Origin: Castellaniella sp041677825
Lineage (GTDB): Bacteria > Pseudomonadota > Gammaproteobacteria > Burkholderiales > Burkholderiaceae_B
Assembly (NCBI RefSeq): GCF_041677825.1
Contig: NZ_JBAYPG010000028.1
Location: 1 to 48,073 of the forward strand
Length of the DNA: 48,073 bases
Direction: 5' to 3'
A program made the translations under genes and the position numbers. The notes beneath the pieces are model-generated. The model saw only the letters and a program-made list of their open reading frames with translations, was not told the origin of the DNA and ran no database searches. Positions 8,397-16,378 of the stretch are shown here, piece by piece. Position 1 is the stretch's first letter. Each line of letters starts with the position of its first letter.

Positions 8397-10271
8397 TCAG
8401 GACCGCCATCGATGGCGCAGATTCTGCATCAGACCCACCACCCCGCTGGGTGCCACAAGCACCAGCAACAAAATGACGCCACCGAACCAGGCGTGCCAGT
8501 AGCGGGTGGCCCCCATGAAGTAATCCTCGAGGACATGGAACACCCCGGCGCCCACCAGCGGCCCGCTGAGCGTCTGGATCCCCCCAAGCAGAACGATCAC
8601 CAGCGCATCGACCGACTTGCCGATGCTGGCGGCATCGGGATCGATACTGCCCTTGGAAAACGCAAACAGCGCGCCGGCCAGGCCCGCAAACATGCCGGAA
8701 AGCACAAAGGCTGCCCACTGGATCCGCTTGACATCGATGCCCAGCGCCTCGGCCCGCACCGCGGAATCCCGACAGGCACGCATGGCCCAGCCAAATGGCG
8801 AGAACAGAATGCGCCGCATGAAGACTGCGGCGACAATCACCAGACCCGTGGCCAGATAATAATAGGCCACCCCATCCAGCCATTGCGGTGGCCACAACCC
8901 GAGAATCCCGTTGGAGCCCCCCGTCAGGTCATCCCATTGATAGACGATGGACCAGATGATCTGCGCGGCCGCCAGCGTCAACATGGCCAGGTAGACGCCC
9001 GAGAGCCGCACGCAGAACCAGCCCACGACCAGGGCCCCCAGGCCAGCGACCAGCGGGGCCAGCAGAATGGACCAGACCATTGGCACACCGGCCAGTTTCA
9101 GCAAGAGCGCCGCAGCATAAGCCCCCAGGCCATAGAACGCGGCATGGCCAAATGAAGGCATGCCACCGGGGCCCATCATGAAATGCAGGCTCAGGGCAAA
9201 GAGCGCGGCGATCGCGATATCCAGCAGCATCAGCGCCAGGACCGGATGATGCGGCAGCGCCAGCGGAACCAGCCAGATGAAAACAACCAGCAGCCCCAGC
9301 CACAGGCGCAGCCCAAAGGACGCCGGGCGCAGCGGGCTGCCGATCGGTTCGCTGCGCACGGCCCCGGTCTGACTGCGCCCAAGCAAGCCCCAGGGCCGGA
9401 CAATCAGCACCAGCGCCATGAAGATGAACTCGACCACCAGCGTCAGCCTGGGAAAAGCGAAGTCGACCCCGAAAACATTGACTGTACCGAGCGCCACGCA
9501 GATGGCCTTGAGTTCCGCGATGATCAGGGCAGCCACATAGGCACCCGGTATGGAGCCCATGCCACCCACAACGACGATCACGAAGGCATCCACCACAACC
9601 GGGATATCCACCCCGAGGTTGGCCGGCGTGCGCGGGATCTGGAAGGCCCCCCCCAAGCCGGCCAGGAAGGCACCCAGCGCAAACACCGAGGTGAACAGCA
9701 GGGCCTGATTGACGCCCAGGGCACCCAGCATTTCGCGATCCTGAGTGGCGGCCCGAACGAAGGTACCCCAGCGCGTGCGCGTGAGCAACAGCCAGAGCAG
9801 CACCAGCACGAGCGGCCCCAGGAAGACGAGGAAAATGTCATAGGTGGGGACGTAGTACTCGAAGACCTTGATGGCGCCCTCGAGACCGGGCGCCCGGGGC
9901 CCGAGAAGATCTTCGGCCCCCCACAGCCACAGGGCCATGTCGTTGAAGATCAGCACCAGGGCGAAGGTCGCCAGCAACTGGAACAATTCTGGCGACCGAT
10001 AAATGCGGCGCAGCAACAGGACCTCGATCAGGGCGCCCAGCACACCGATCACAGCGCCAGCCAGCAGCAGCGAGGCCCAGAACCCCAGCCCCGAATGGCC
10101 CATCGCACCCACCAGCGTATAGGCGACATACAGCCCCAGCATGTACAGTGAGCCATGGGCGAAATTCACGATCCGGGTGACCCCGAAAATCAGCGAAAGC
10201 CCCGCAGCCACCATGAACAGTGAGGAGGCTTCGGCAAGCCCGTTGAGGATCTGGACAAGAACGCCGGTCAC
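8397..10271 (-). CDS. fused LivH-LivM permease of a branched-chain-type ABC transporter
   Basis: This 624-residue integral membrane protein carries both permease subunits on one chain. Residues ~1-300 are LivH-like (VTRIVNFAHGSLYMLGLYVA; GGMGSIPGAYVAALIIAELK). Residues ~330-610 are LivM-like (MMGPGGMPSFGHAAFYGLGA; GGIQTLSGPLVGAGVF). In Escherichia coli these are separate proteins. The join near residues 305-330 is a short polar stretch (GRSQTGAVRSEPIGSPLR). Translation starts at a GTG (10271) with GGAG about ten bases upstream. A perfect hairpin separates it from the binding-protein gene. No frameshift or internal stop was seen, so it is a true fusion. Such fusions occur in other Burkholderiales, to my knowledge. 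Confidence 0.92.
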   Translation of the reverse strand: MTGVLVQILNGLAEASSLFMVAAGLSLIFGVTRIVNFAHGSLYMLGLYVAYTLVGAMGHSGLGFWASLLLAGAVIGVLGALIEVLLLRRIYRSPELFQLLATFALVLIFNDMALWLWGAEDLLGPRAPGLEGAIKVFEYYVPTYDIFLVFLGPLVLVLLWLLLTRTRWGTFVRAATQDREMLGALGVNQALLFTSVFALGAFLAGLGGAFQIPRTPANLGVDIPVVVDAFVIVVVGGMGSIPGAYVAALIIAELKAICVALGTVNVFGVDFAFPRLTLVVEFIFMALVLIVRPWGLLGRSQTGAVRSEPIGSPLRPASFGLRLWLGLLVVFIWLVPLALPHHPVLALMLLDIAIAALFALSLHFMMGPGGMPSFGHAAFYGLGAYAAALLLKLAGVPMVWSILLAPLVAGLGALVVGWFCVRLSGVYLAMLTLAAAQIIWSIVYQWDDLTGGSNGILGLWPPQWLDGVAYYYLATGLVIVAAVFMRRILFSPFGWAMRACRDSAVRAEALGIDVKRIQWAAFVLSGMFAGLAGALFAFSKGSIDPDAASIGKSVDALVIVLLGGIQTLSGPLVGAGVFHVLEDYFMGATRYWHAWFGGVILLLVLVAPSGVVGLMQNLRHRWRS

Positions 10272-10297
10272 GGTGTCACGCTCCGCAGCAACTGCTC

Positions 10298-10329
10298 GCC
10301 CGGTTACAGGCCCAGGACTGTAACCGGGC
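10298..10329 (-). promoter_or_regulatory. perfect 12-bp stem-loop between the binding-protein and permease genes
   Basis: GCCCGGTTACAG and CTGTAACCGGGC form a perfect 12-bp inverted repeat around an 8-base loop, in the 86-base gap after the binding-protein stop. In the transcript no U-run follows. It therefore more likely protects the 3' end of the binding-protein message, raising its level over the permease, than terminates fully. Confidence 0.6.
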
Positions 10330-10357
10330 AGTGCATCAAGTTTTCAGGCACTGGCCA

Positions 10358-11569
10358 TCAGCGTGCCGGACGCAGCCTGGCCACTTCTTCATCACTGGGC
10401 AGCACATCGGCGCCATCGACATAGCGGAAGTCGACCATGATGCCCTTGCCATCCTTGATGCCCAGTTTGCCGACATAGGCGCCGATGGTGGCCTGGTGGT
10501 CGCTTGCGCGATACGTGATGGGACCAAAGGGCGACATCAGTTCGAGGCCTTCGAATGCCTTTACCAGCGCTTCGGAATCCGTGGAGCCTGCCTTCCTGAT
10601 GCCTTCGGCCAGCGATTTGACAGCCGTATAGCCCACGATGGAACCCAGCCGGGGATAGTCGTTGAACCTGTCCTGATAGGCCTTCAGGAAGCGGTCGTGC
10701 TCAGGGGTGTCGATCGCATACCACGGATAGCCGGTGACCACCCAGCCCACCGGTGTTTCATCACCCAGCGGATCGAGGTATTCGGGCTCACCGCTGAGCA
10801 GGCTGACCACATCCAGGCCATCAAAGAAATGGCGTTGCGAACCGGCGCGCACGAACTTGGCCAGATCGGCCGCAAAGAGCGCATTGAACATCGCATCGGG
10901 CTTGGCATCCGCCAGCGCCTGCACCACATTCGAGGCATCCACCTTGCCCAGCGGGGTTGCGATCTCGGCCACGAATTCGATGTCTGGCTGGCGCTGCTGC
11001 ATGAGTGCCTTGAATGTGCGTACCGCAGATTGCCCGTACTCATAATTTGGATATACGAGCGCCCAGCGCTTCCGATTCATCTTCAGGGCTTCTTCGACCA
11101 GCATGGCCACCTGCATGTAGGTCGAGGCACGCAGCCGAAATGTATATGGGTTGCCCTGGCTCCAGGTGATGGCATCCGTGAGCGGCTCACCCGCCAGATA
11201 AAAGACTTTCTTGTGCCCGGCATAATCCGCCACGGCCAGGCCCACGTTGGACAGAAACCCCCCCATCAGCACATCGACCTTGTCGCGCGCCAGAAGTTCA
11301 CCAACGGCGCGTACCGCATCCCCCGTATTGGAATTGTCATCGCGGATTACCAGTTCGACCTGCTTGCCGTTGATACCGCCCTCTTTGTTGATTTCTTCGA
11401 CCGCCAGTTCCATGGCCTGCCGGTAAGGTTCGAGAAAGGCGGCCTGGGTCTTGTAGCTGTTGAATTCGCCGATTTTCAATGTATCGGCCGCACCCGCCTG
11501 CATGGACAGGGCCAGCAGTGCCATGGCCAGGACTCCTTTGATGGCGGACAGGCCTGGGGTTTTCATCAT
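10358..11569 (-). CDS. periplasmic ABC substrate-binding protein, LivK family
   Basis: This 403-residue Leu/Ile/Val-binding-type protein captures solute in the periplasm for the fused permease. The signal peptide is clear (MMKTPGLSAIKGVLAMALLA, cleavage after ...QAGA). The mature part shows the type I periplasmic fold: TLKIGEFNSYK, EINKEGGINGKQVELVIRDD, RDKVDVLMGGFLSNVG and the late SIVGYTAVKSLAEGIRKAGS. The start is one of two adjacent ATGs (11569/11566) behind GGAGCAAAC. As first gene of the operon it is followed by a stable hairpin, which fits its expected higher expression. Divergence from LivK proper, with no canonical ligand residues I can assign, leaves the substrate open (amino acid, amide or similar). 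Confidence 0.9.
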   Translation of the reverse strand: MMKTPGLSAIKGVLAMALLALSMQAGAADTLKIGEFNSYKTQAAFLEPYRQAMELAVEEINKEGGINGKQVELVIRDDNSNTGDAVRAVGELLARDKVDVLMGGFLSNVGLAVADYAGHKKVFYLAGEPLTDAITWSQGNPYTFRLRASTYMQVAMLVEEALKMNRKRWALVYPNYEYGQSAVRTFKALMQQRQPDIEFVAEIATPLGKVDASNVVQALADAKPDAMFNALFAADLAKFVRAGSQRHFFDGLDVVSLLSGEPEYLDPLGDETPVGWVVTGYPWYAIDTPEHDRFLKAYQDRFNDYPRLGSIVGYTAVKSLAEGIRKAGSTDSEALVKAFEGLELMSPFGPITYRASDHQATIGAYVGKLGIKDGKGIMVDFRYVDGADVLPSDEEVARLRPAR

Positions 11570-11617
11570 GTTTGCTCCTTGGATCATTGCGGCAGCAGTT
11601 TGCAATGGATTGAATGA

Positions 11618-11623
11618 AGTATA
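11618..11623 (-). promoter_or_regulatory. possible -10 element for the ABC transporter operon
   Basis: TATACT on the minus strand lies 49 bases upstream of the binding-protein start and matches five of six sigma-70 -10 bases. No good -35 stands at the right spacing (a TTGCAT is only 14 bases away), so this is a weak call. Confidence 0.3.
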
Positions 11624-11762
11624 CCCGCCGTGCCTGAATGCAACGGGCCCCCACACACAGCACACCGATCTTGCCGTACGTGGAGGCCCTGAGTGCCCGG
11701 GCGGGTGAATTCAGATCATACAGCCATCTGCCCTTACCCTGTGCACACGGTCTGTCAATGCC

Positions 11763-13922
11763 TCAGTCAGTGCCGTTCTGGGGCTTTGCCGAGGGCCCGG
11801 CGGGACCACCCTGGGCCTCTATGCCGCCAATCGCCTTGACCGAGAGACGCAGGCGCCCCCGATCATCCGCTTCGATCACCTTGACACGCACTGCCTGCCC
11901 GACCTTGAGCACGTCATTGATGTCGGCAATACGATAATTGGCGATCTCGGAAATGTGCAGCAAGCCATCCCGACCCGGCAGGACCTGAACGATGGCACCG
12001 AAATCGAGCAGACGCTGGACGCTGCCATCGTACTCCTGGCCGACCTCGACATCGGCCGTCAATTCCTTGATGCGCCGTTCGGCTTCGTGCGCCTTGTCGA
12101 GATCCGCGCTGGCGATGGTGATGCTGCCATCATCACTGATGTCGATCTGGCAGCCCGTTTCTTCGGTCAGGGCCCGGATGGTGGCCCCGCCCTTGCCGAT
12201 GACGTCGCGGATCTTCTCCGGATTGATGCGGATGCTCAGCATGCGCGGCGCGAAAGTCGACAGTTCCTGGCGCGAGCCGTCGATCGCCGCGCGCATCTTC
12301 TCGAGAATGTGCAGCCGGCCATCACGCGCCTGGGCCAGGGCCACCTGCATGATTTCCTTCGTGATGCCCTGGATCTTGATATCCATCTGCAGCGCCGTGA
12401 CCCCCGTGACGGTACCGGTCACCTTGAAATCCATATCGCCCAGGTGGTCCTCATCGCCCAGGATGTCGGTCAGTACGGCGAACTTGCCGCCTTCCTTGAT
12501 CAGGCCCATGGCCACACCTGCCACGTGATCCTTGATGGGCACGCCGGCATCCATCATCGACAACGATCCGCCACAGACTGATGCCATGGATGACGACCCA
12601 TTCGACTCGGTGATTTCGGACACCACACGCAAGGTGTACTGGAATTCTTCGGCGCTGGGCAACAAGGGGCTCAGGGCGCGCTTGGCGAGGCGGCCGTGAC
12701 CGATTTCGCGACGCTTGGGCGCGCCGAACCGGCCGGTTTCGCCCGTTGCGAACGGCGGCATGTTGTAGTGCAGCATGAAACGGTCGCGATACTCGCCCAT
12801 GATGGAATCGATGATCTGCTCGTCCTGCTTCGTGCCCAGCGTGGTGACCACCAGTGCCTGCGTCTCGCCCCGGGTGAACAGGGCCGAGCCGTGGGCGCGC
12901 GGCAACACGCCCAAACGGATGCTGATGGGCCGTACCGTGCGCGTGTCGCGCCCGTCGATGCGAGGCTCGCCATTGAGGATCTGGCCACGGACGATTTCCG
13001 ATTCGAGCGCAAAGAGCAGATTGTCGACCTCGACCCCATCGGGGGCGTCCGCCCCGCGCGCCGCAGCGTGCTCGGCCAGTTTGGCCTTGACCTCGGTGGC
13101 CACCAGGCGCAGGCGCGCCGTACGTTCCTGCTTGTCGCGGATCTGGTAGACCACCTGGAGCGCATCGAAAGCCGCCGCACGCACAGCAGTGGCCAGCACC
13201 TCGTTGCGGGCCGGTGGCGTCCAGCCCCACTCGGGCTTGCCTGCTTCAGCAACCATCTCGTGGATGGCGTTGATCGCCACCTGCATCTGCTCGTGCCCAA
13301 ATACCACGGCCCCGAGCATCACGTCTTCGGGCAGCTGTCGAGCTTCGGACTCGACCATCAGTACGGCAGCCTCGGTGCCGGCAACGACCAGATCCAGGCT
13401 GGACTCTCCACGCAATTGCGATACGTCGGGGTTGAGCACGTACTGGCCATCGACATAGCCCACCCGCGCGGCACCGACCGGCCCATTGAACGGAATGCCC
13501 GATATGGCCAGAGCGGCAGAAGCGCCGAGCAAGGCCGGAATATCCGGATCGATCTCCGGGTTGACCGACAGCGTGTGGATGATGACCTGCACGTCGTTGT
13601 AGAAGCCCTCGGGGAACAGGGGGCGCAGCGGCCGGTCGATCAGCCGGGATGTCAGGGTTTCCTTTTCGGATGGCTTGCCTTCGCGCTTGAAGAAACCGCC
13701 CGGAATCTTGCCGGCCGCGTAGGTCTTTTCGACGTAGTCCACCGTGAGAGGAAAGAAATCCTGCCCGGGCCTTGCGCTGCGGGCGGCCACGACGGTGGCC
13801 AACACGACGGTGTCATCCACGGTAACGAGCACGGCACCTGATGCCTGCCGCGCGATCTCGCCCGTTTCCAGCACGACGGTGTGCTGGCCGTACTGGAACG
13901 ATTTGCTGACTTTATTGAACAT
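11763..13922 (-). CDS. pnp: polynucleotide phosphorylase
   Basis: The product is a 719-residue trimeric 3'-5' exoribonuclease that degrades RNA phosphorolytically and works with RNase E. Two RNase PH domains (~1-220 and ~310-545) flank an alpha-helical linker. They are followed by a KH domain (~553-615, with VIGKGG as its GxxG loop) and an S1 domain (~620-690, VGQEYDGSVQRLLDFGAIVQ). The C-terminus is short and disordered (EAQGGPAGPSAKPQNGTD). Length is as usual (~710). It follows rpsO by 132 bases, the classic rpsO-pnp order. A strong stem-loop in the gap suggests RNase III-type processing and autoregulation, as known in E. coli. Confidence 0.98.
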   Translation of the reverse strand: MFNKVSKSFQYGQHTVVLETGEIARQASGAVLVTVDDTVVLATVVAARSARPGQDFFPLTVDYVEKTYAAGKIPGGFFKREGKPSEKETLTSRLIDRPLRPLFPEGFYNDVQVIIHTLSVNPEIDPDIPALLGASAALAISGIPFNGPVGAARVGYVDGQYVLNPDVSQLRGESSLDLVVAGTEAAVLMVESEARQLPEDVMLGAVVFGHEQMQVAINAIHEMVAEAGKPEWGWTPPARNEVLATAVRAAAFDALQVVYQIRDKQERTARLRLVATEVKAKLAEHAAARGADAPDGVEVDNLLFALESEIVRGQILNGEPRIDGRDTRTVRPISIRLGVLPRAHGSALFTRGETQALVVTTLGTKQDEQIIDSIMGEYRDRFMLHYNMPPFATGETGRFGAPKRREIGHGRLAKRALSPLLPSAEEFQYTLRVVSEITESNGSSSMASVCGGSLSMMDAGVPIKDHVAGVAMGLIKEGGKFAVLTDILGDEDHLGDMDFKVTGTVTGVTALQMDIKIQGITKEIMQVALAQARDGRLHILEKMRAAIDGSRQELSTFAPRMLSIRINPEKIRDVIGKGGATIRALTEETGCQIDISDDGSITIASADLDKAHEAERRIKELTADVEVGQEYDGSVQRLLDFGAIVQVLPGRDGLLHISEIANYRIADINDVLKVGQAVRVKVIEADDRGRLRLSVKAIGGIEAQGGPAGPSAKPQNGTD

Positions 13923-13987
13923 TGCTTTATCCTATGTGATGGAGCGTGCCAACCATGCGCACTGGCTTGTGCCCATAACGACAACGA

Positions 13988-14024
13988 CCGCAGCAGCCAC
14001 AAAGATGCTTTGCGACAGCTGCGG
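13988..14024 (-). promoter_or_regulatory. two-part stem-loop in the rpsO-pnp gap (possible RNase III site)
   Basis: CCGCAGC (13988-13994) pairs with GCTGCGG (14018-14024), and inside it CAAAG-ATG-CTTTG (14000-14012) forms a second perfect stem. The double hairpin is in the transcript between rpsO and pnp. In E. coli, RNase III cuts a hairpin in the same place and pnp autoregulates from it. The same role here is inferred from position and structure. Confidence 0.5.
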
Positions 14025-14054
14025 CCGGAGCATGGGGAGCTACGCCCCTGGGCA

Positions 14055-14324
14055 TTACTTGCGCAGACCGAGTTTTTCGATCAGGGCGCGGTAGGCGTCG
14101 GGGTTGCGACCCTTCAGGTAGTCGAGCAGCTTGCGCCGGCGGCTGACCATGCGCAACAGACCGCGGCGCGAGTGATGATCTTTCTTGTGTGTCTTGAAGT
14201 GCCCGGTGAGCTCATTGATGCGGGCCGTAAGAAGTGCCACCTGCACTTCCGGAGAGCCGGTGTCACCCTGGGCGCGCTGAAATTCGGTGACGATCTCTGA
14301 CTTGACGATATCTGATACGGACAT
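14055..14324 (-). CDS. rpsO: 30S ribosomal protein S15
   Basis: This is an 89-residue primary 16S rRNA-binding protein of the small-subunit platform. It matches the family end to end: SVSDIVKSEIVTEFQ at the N-terminus, DTGSPEVQVALLTARINELT, HFKTHKKDHHSRRGLLRMVS and the end YRALIEKLGLRK. I chose the ATG at 14324, which follows GAGGAACC and gives the standard length; an in-frame ATG further upstream would add a non-homologous 22 residues. It is transcribed with pnp, and its leader contains several hairpins. Confidence 0.98.
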   Translation of the reverse strand: MSVSDIVKSEIVTEFQRAQGDTGSPEVQVALLTARINELTGHFKTHKKDHHSRRGLLRMVSRRRKLLDYLKGRNPDAYRALIEKLGLRK

Positions 14325-14385
14325 TTTCTGGTTCCTCGAAGAAACAGGCGGCAGCACCGAGGCAGCGCTGCCGTGAAGGTGAACA

Positions 14386-14418
14386 CCCACGTAAAACGTG
14401 GGCGAATGTTCGATTATA
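14386..14418 (-). promoter_or_regulatory. rpsO: rpsO -10 element and leader hairpin
   Basis: A perfect TATAAT (14413-14418, minus strand) lies 88 bases upstream of rpsO; no strong -35 was found. Just downstream, CCCACGT-AAA-ACGTGGG (14386-14402) forms a 7-bp hairpin at or near the 5' end of the RNA, and a second self-complementary run (GGCAGCGCTGCC) follows. S15 is known to repress its own message in several bacteria through leader structure; whether these hairpins do so here is inference. Confidence 0.5.
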
Positions 14419-14464
14419 GCGGTTTTCTGGCGTGAGCGATGGCCTTCTGACAGCTCTTTGTGTG

Positions 14465-14647
14465 TCAGCAGGCCGATCGCCCAAACAAAAAGATCGGATT
14501 GCTTGGGCTACAAACCGTGTTGCCGACGGCGCACGACGCAAATGAACAGCCCGACTGGCCATCGTTCATGATGATGATCTGAACCACGTAGGACAGTTTG
14601 CGTTTGCCAACCCACCAGTCAGCATCGATTGGCTTAGTGAATATCAC
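14465..14647 (-). pseudogene. possible DDE-transposase fragment at the island edge
   Basis: The 438 bases between rpsO and the DUF1330 gene contain no intact gene. A 60-codon open frame here includes KPIDADWWVGKRKLSYVVQI and later FASCAVGNTVCSPSN. This layout recalls the middle of IS5-like transposases, where a WxGKKK-type motif is followed by a beta-strand and a Gly-rich turn. Both ends of a normal transposase are missing and I see no terminal repeats. If the resemblance is real it is a decayed insertion-sequence remnant marking the border of the AT-rich segment. It could equally be a chance frame. Confidence 0.3.
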
Positions 14648-14762
14648 TACCTCGCTGCGCTCGCCACCACATGACTACAGTTCGTCCCTCATCCTCGCCG
14701 CCTCGTGGGATGACGAATTCCAATTGCATGAACTGCTCCAGAACGACAATGGACAACATATG

Positions 14763-15065
14763 CTATGGCTTATGCGGTGCCTCTCCTTCTTGGATCAAGA
14801 ACTGCCCAACTGATGCAGCCTGGCGAAACGCACTGACTTCCACATAGCCCGGATCCTTCAGCCACGCCTCTGCCCGGCTTCTATCAGGAAACTCGAGTAT
14901 TACCATACGCCCGGAGAACTGCTCGCCTTCGGCTGTAATGACCGCACCCCCTCGGGTGAGATATCTACCTCCATGACGTTCGACAAATTCAGGAGCCCTG
15001 TCTGCGTATTTTTTATATGTAACTGGATCTGTGACATGTATTTTAGCGACGACATATGCGACCAT
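14763..15065 (-). CDS. DUF1330-family protein (dimeric alpha-beta barrel type)
   Basis: This small cytoplasmic protein of 100 residues starts MVAYVVAKIHVTDPVTYKKY and has the DUF1330 landmarks GGRYLTRGG (34-42), MVILEFPDRSRAEAWLKDPG and an end ASVGQFLIQEG. The family has a ferredoxin-like dimeric barrel fold and no established general reaction; members often sit in catabolic clusters. The ATG at 15065 follows GGAAGG. It is the last gene of the minus-strand TRAP/transaminase cluster, 131 bases after the fold-IV transaminase, so a helper or isomerase-like role in the same pathway is plausible but unproven. Confidence 0.85.
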   Translation of the reverse strand: MVAYVVAKIHVTDPVTYKKYADRAPEFVERHGGRYLTRGGAVITAEGEQFSGRMVILEFPDRSRAEAWLKDPGYVEVSAFRQAASVGQFLIQEGEAPHKP

Positions 15066-15196
15066 AGCACCTTCCTTCGAAACAACTACATACCATTAAC
15101 AAAAGACCATGCAGGAAAATTTCTTCGAGCGATCGATTACAGTTTATACCCTCTGGAGATTATCGATGGTATTTGGTAAATTTCACTAAGCACTGA

Positions 15197-16090
15197 TCAA
15201 TATTTCACAGGAAAAACGTATCGAGGATCTTCGTGCAAGGCCCAGTATTTTTCCGTAAGGGCAATCGTGACAGGGCCTGGTTTCCCCGATCCTATCTTCC
15301 TATGATCAATGGTCGTAACGGGAATTATCCCTCCGGCCGTACTTGTAATAAATATTTCATCAGCCTCGAAAATATCATCGACGGGTAACTCACCCTCAAT
15401 CACATCATAGCCGCTGTTCTTGCCCAGTTCGATTGCTGTACGCCGTGTAATACCATCCAAAGTTCCACGACCCGGCGTAACAATCCTGTCTCCGCTGACC
15501 GCGAATATGTTGAAGCCAGGGCCTTCGGCAACATGGCCATCGATATCTTTCAAGATTGCACTTTCACCACCCCTATCATAGGCTTCGAACAACCCCATGG
15601 TCATATCAAGCCAATGAAAATTCTTTATCGTGGGGTCTACGGATGACGACGGTATACGATATTTTTCACTAATAATGACATGCAAGCCCTCCCTTTGTTT
15701 CTCAGGACTGGCAATCCAGATCATTGGCACAACGAAAGCGAAGAAATTATTTTTACAAGTTCTGGGGTCACGAGAACCGGATTCAGGTATACCTCGCGTA
15801 CATATCATTTCAATAATTGCGTCTTTTATACCACTTCGCGAAACACACTCGATCAAAAGGCTTCGCAACCCATCAAAATCATATGGAATCTCCATTCTGA
15901 GCTTATCGATGTTTCTCAGGAACCTGTTGATATGATCGTCAAGCCGAAATATCTTGCCACGCCACACATGTGCAGCGTCATACGTAGCATCAGAATGGAG
16001 GAAGCCCCAGTCAAATATAGAAATTTTCGCCTGTGACGCCGGGACGAACTCCCCGTCAATATGCGCCATACCATTGGATAATGCCTGCAT
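15197..16090 (-). CDS. fold-type IV PLP transaminase, (R)-selective amine transaminase-like
   Basis: This 297-residue class IV aminotransferase moves an amino group between an amine or amino acid and a keto acid using PLP. From memory it aligns almost throughout with the (R)-amine transaminases of Aspergillus terreus and Arthrobacter: GFLHSDATYD (29-38), FRLDDH (48-53), DKLRMEIP, MICTRG (95-100), DPTIKNFHW with catalytic K156, AEGPGFNIF (188-196), GRGTLDGITR and TTSAGGI-type TSTAGGIIPV (249-258). These match that subgroup better than branched-chain (IlvE) or D-alanine transaminases. I chose the ATG at 16090 behind GAGGGG; a GTG at 16099 is possible. It lies in AT-rich DNA with a second transaminase and a TRAP transporter. 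The natural substrate is unknown; D-amino acid or beta-amino acid use is not excluded. Confidence 0.85.
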   Translation of the reverse strand: MQALSNGMAHIDGEFVPASQAKISIFDWGFLHSDATYDAAHVWRGKIFRLDDHINRFLRNIDKLRMEIPYDFDGLRSLLIECVSRSGIKDAIIEMICTRGIPESGSRDPRTCKNNFFAFVVPMIWIASPEKQREGLHVIISEKYRIPSSSVDPTIKNFHWLDMTMGLFEAYDRGGESAILKDIDGHVAEGPGFNIFAVSGDRIVTPGRGTLDGITRRTAIELGKNSGYDVIEGELPVDDIFEADEIFITSTAGGIIPVTTIDHRKIGSGKPGPVTIALTEKYWALHEDPRYVFPVKY

Positions 16091-16249
16091 CCCACACACC
16101 CCTCATGCGATATTTTAACAATCCCACCAAACTGATTACATTGAAAATCCTGTATCTACCACAAACCCTGGTATCCGCCTGTGCTATCTCCTACTTGCAC
16201 AAATAGTCGAAAACAGGCTCCGATACCGGTCGACCAGAACAGTTCATGA

Positions 16250-16333
16250 GGTGAGCCTTCAGGTATGCAGGCTTGCAATCAAGGATTTGCCATCCTGCTC
16301 GACCATATTTAGTACATCCAAACAAGGCTCACC
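16250..16333. repeat. 10-bp inverted repeat in the gap between the two transaminases
   Basis: GGTGAGCCTT (16250-16259) and AAGGCTCACC (16324-16333) are perfect inverted copies separated by 64 bases, in the 288-base non-coding gap between the two transaminase genes. They could close a long RNA stem or be the trace of a small mobile element. I see no other gene or clear promoter in this gap. Confidence 0.35.
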
Positions 16334-16378
16334 AAATTTGAAATGTCAAGGTACGCTTACAGCCTCGTGCCTTGCCCT

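Noticed and set aside
14598..14813. 71-codon plus-strand frame beside the DUF1330 gene
   Set aside because: No recognisable motif and it overlaps the end of the DUF1330 gene; treated as chance.
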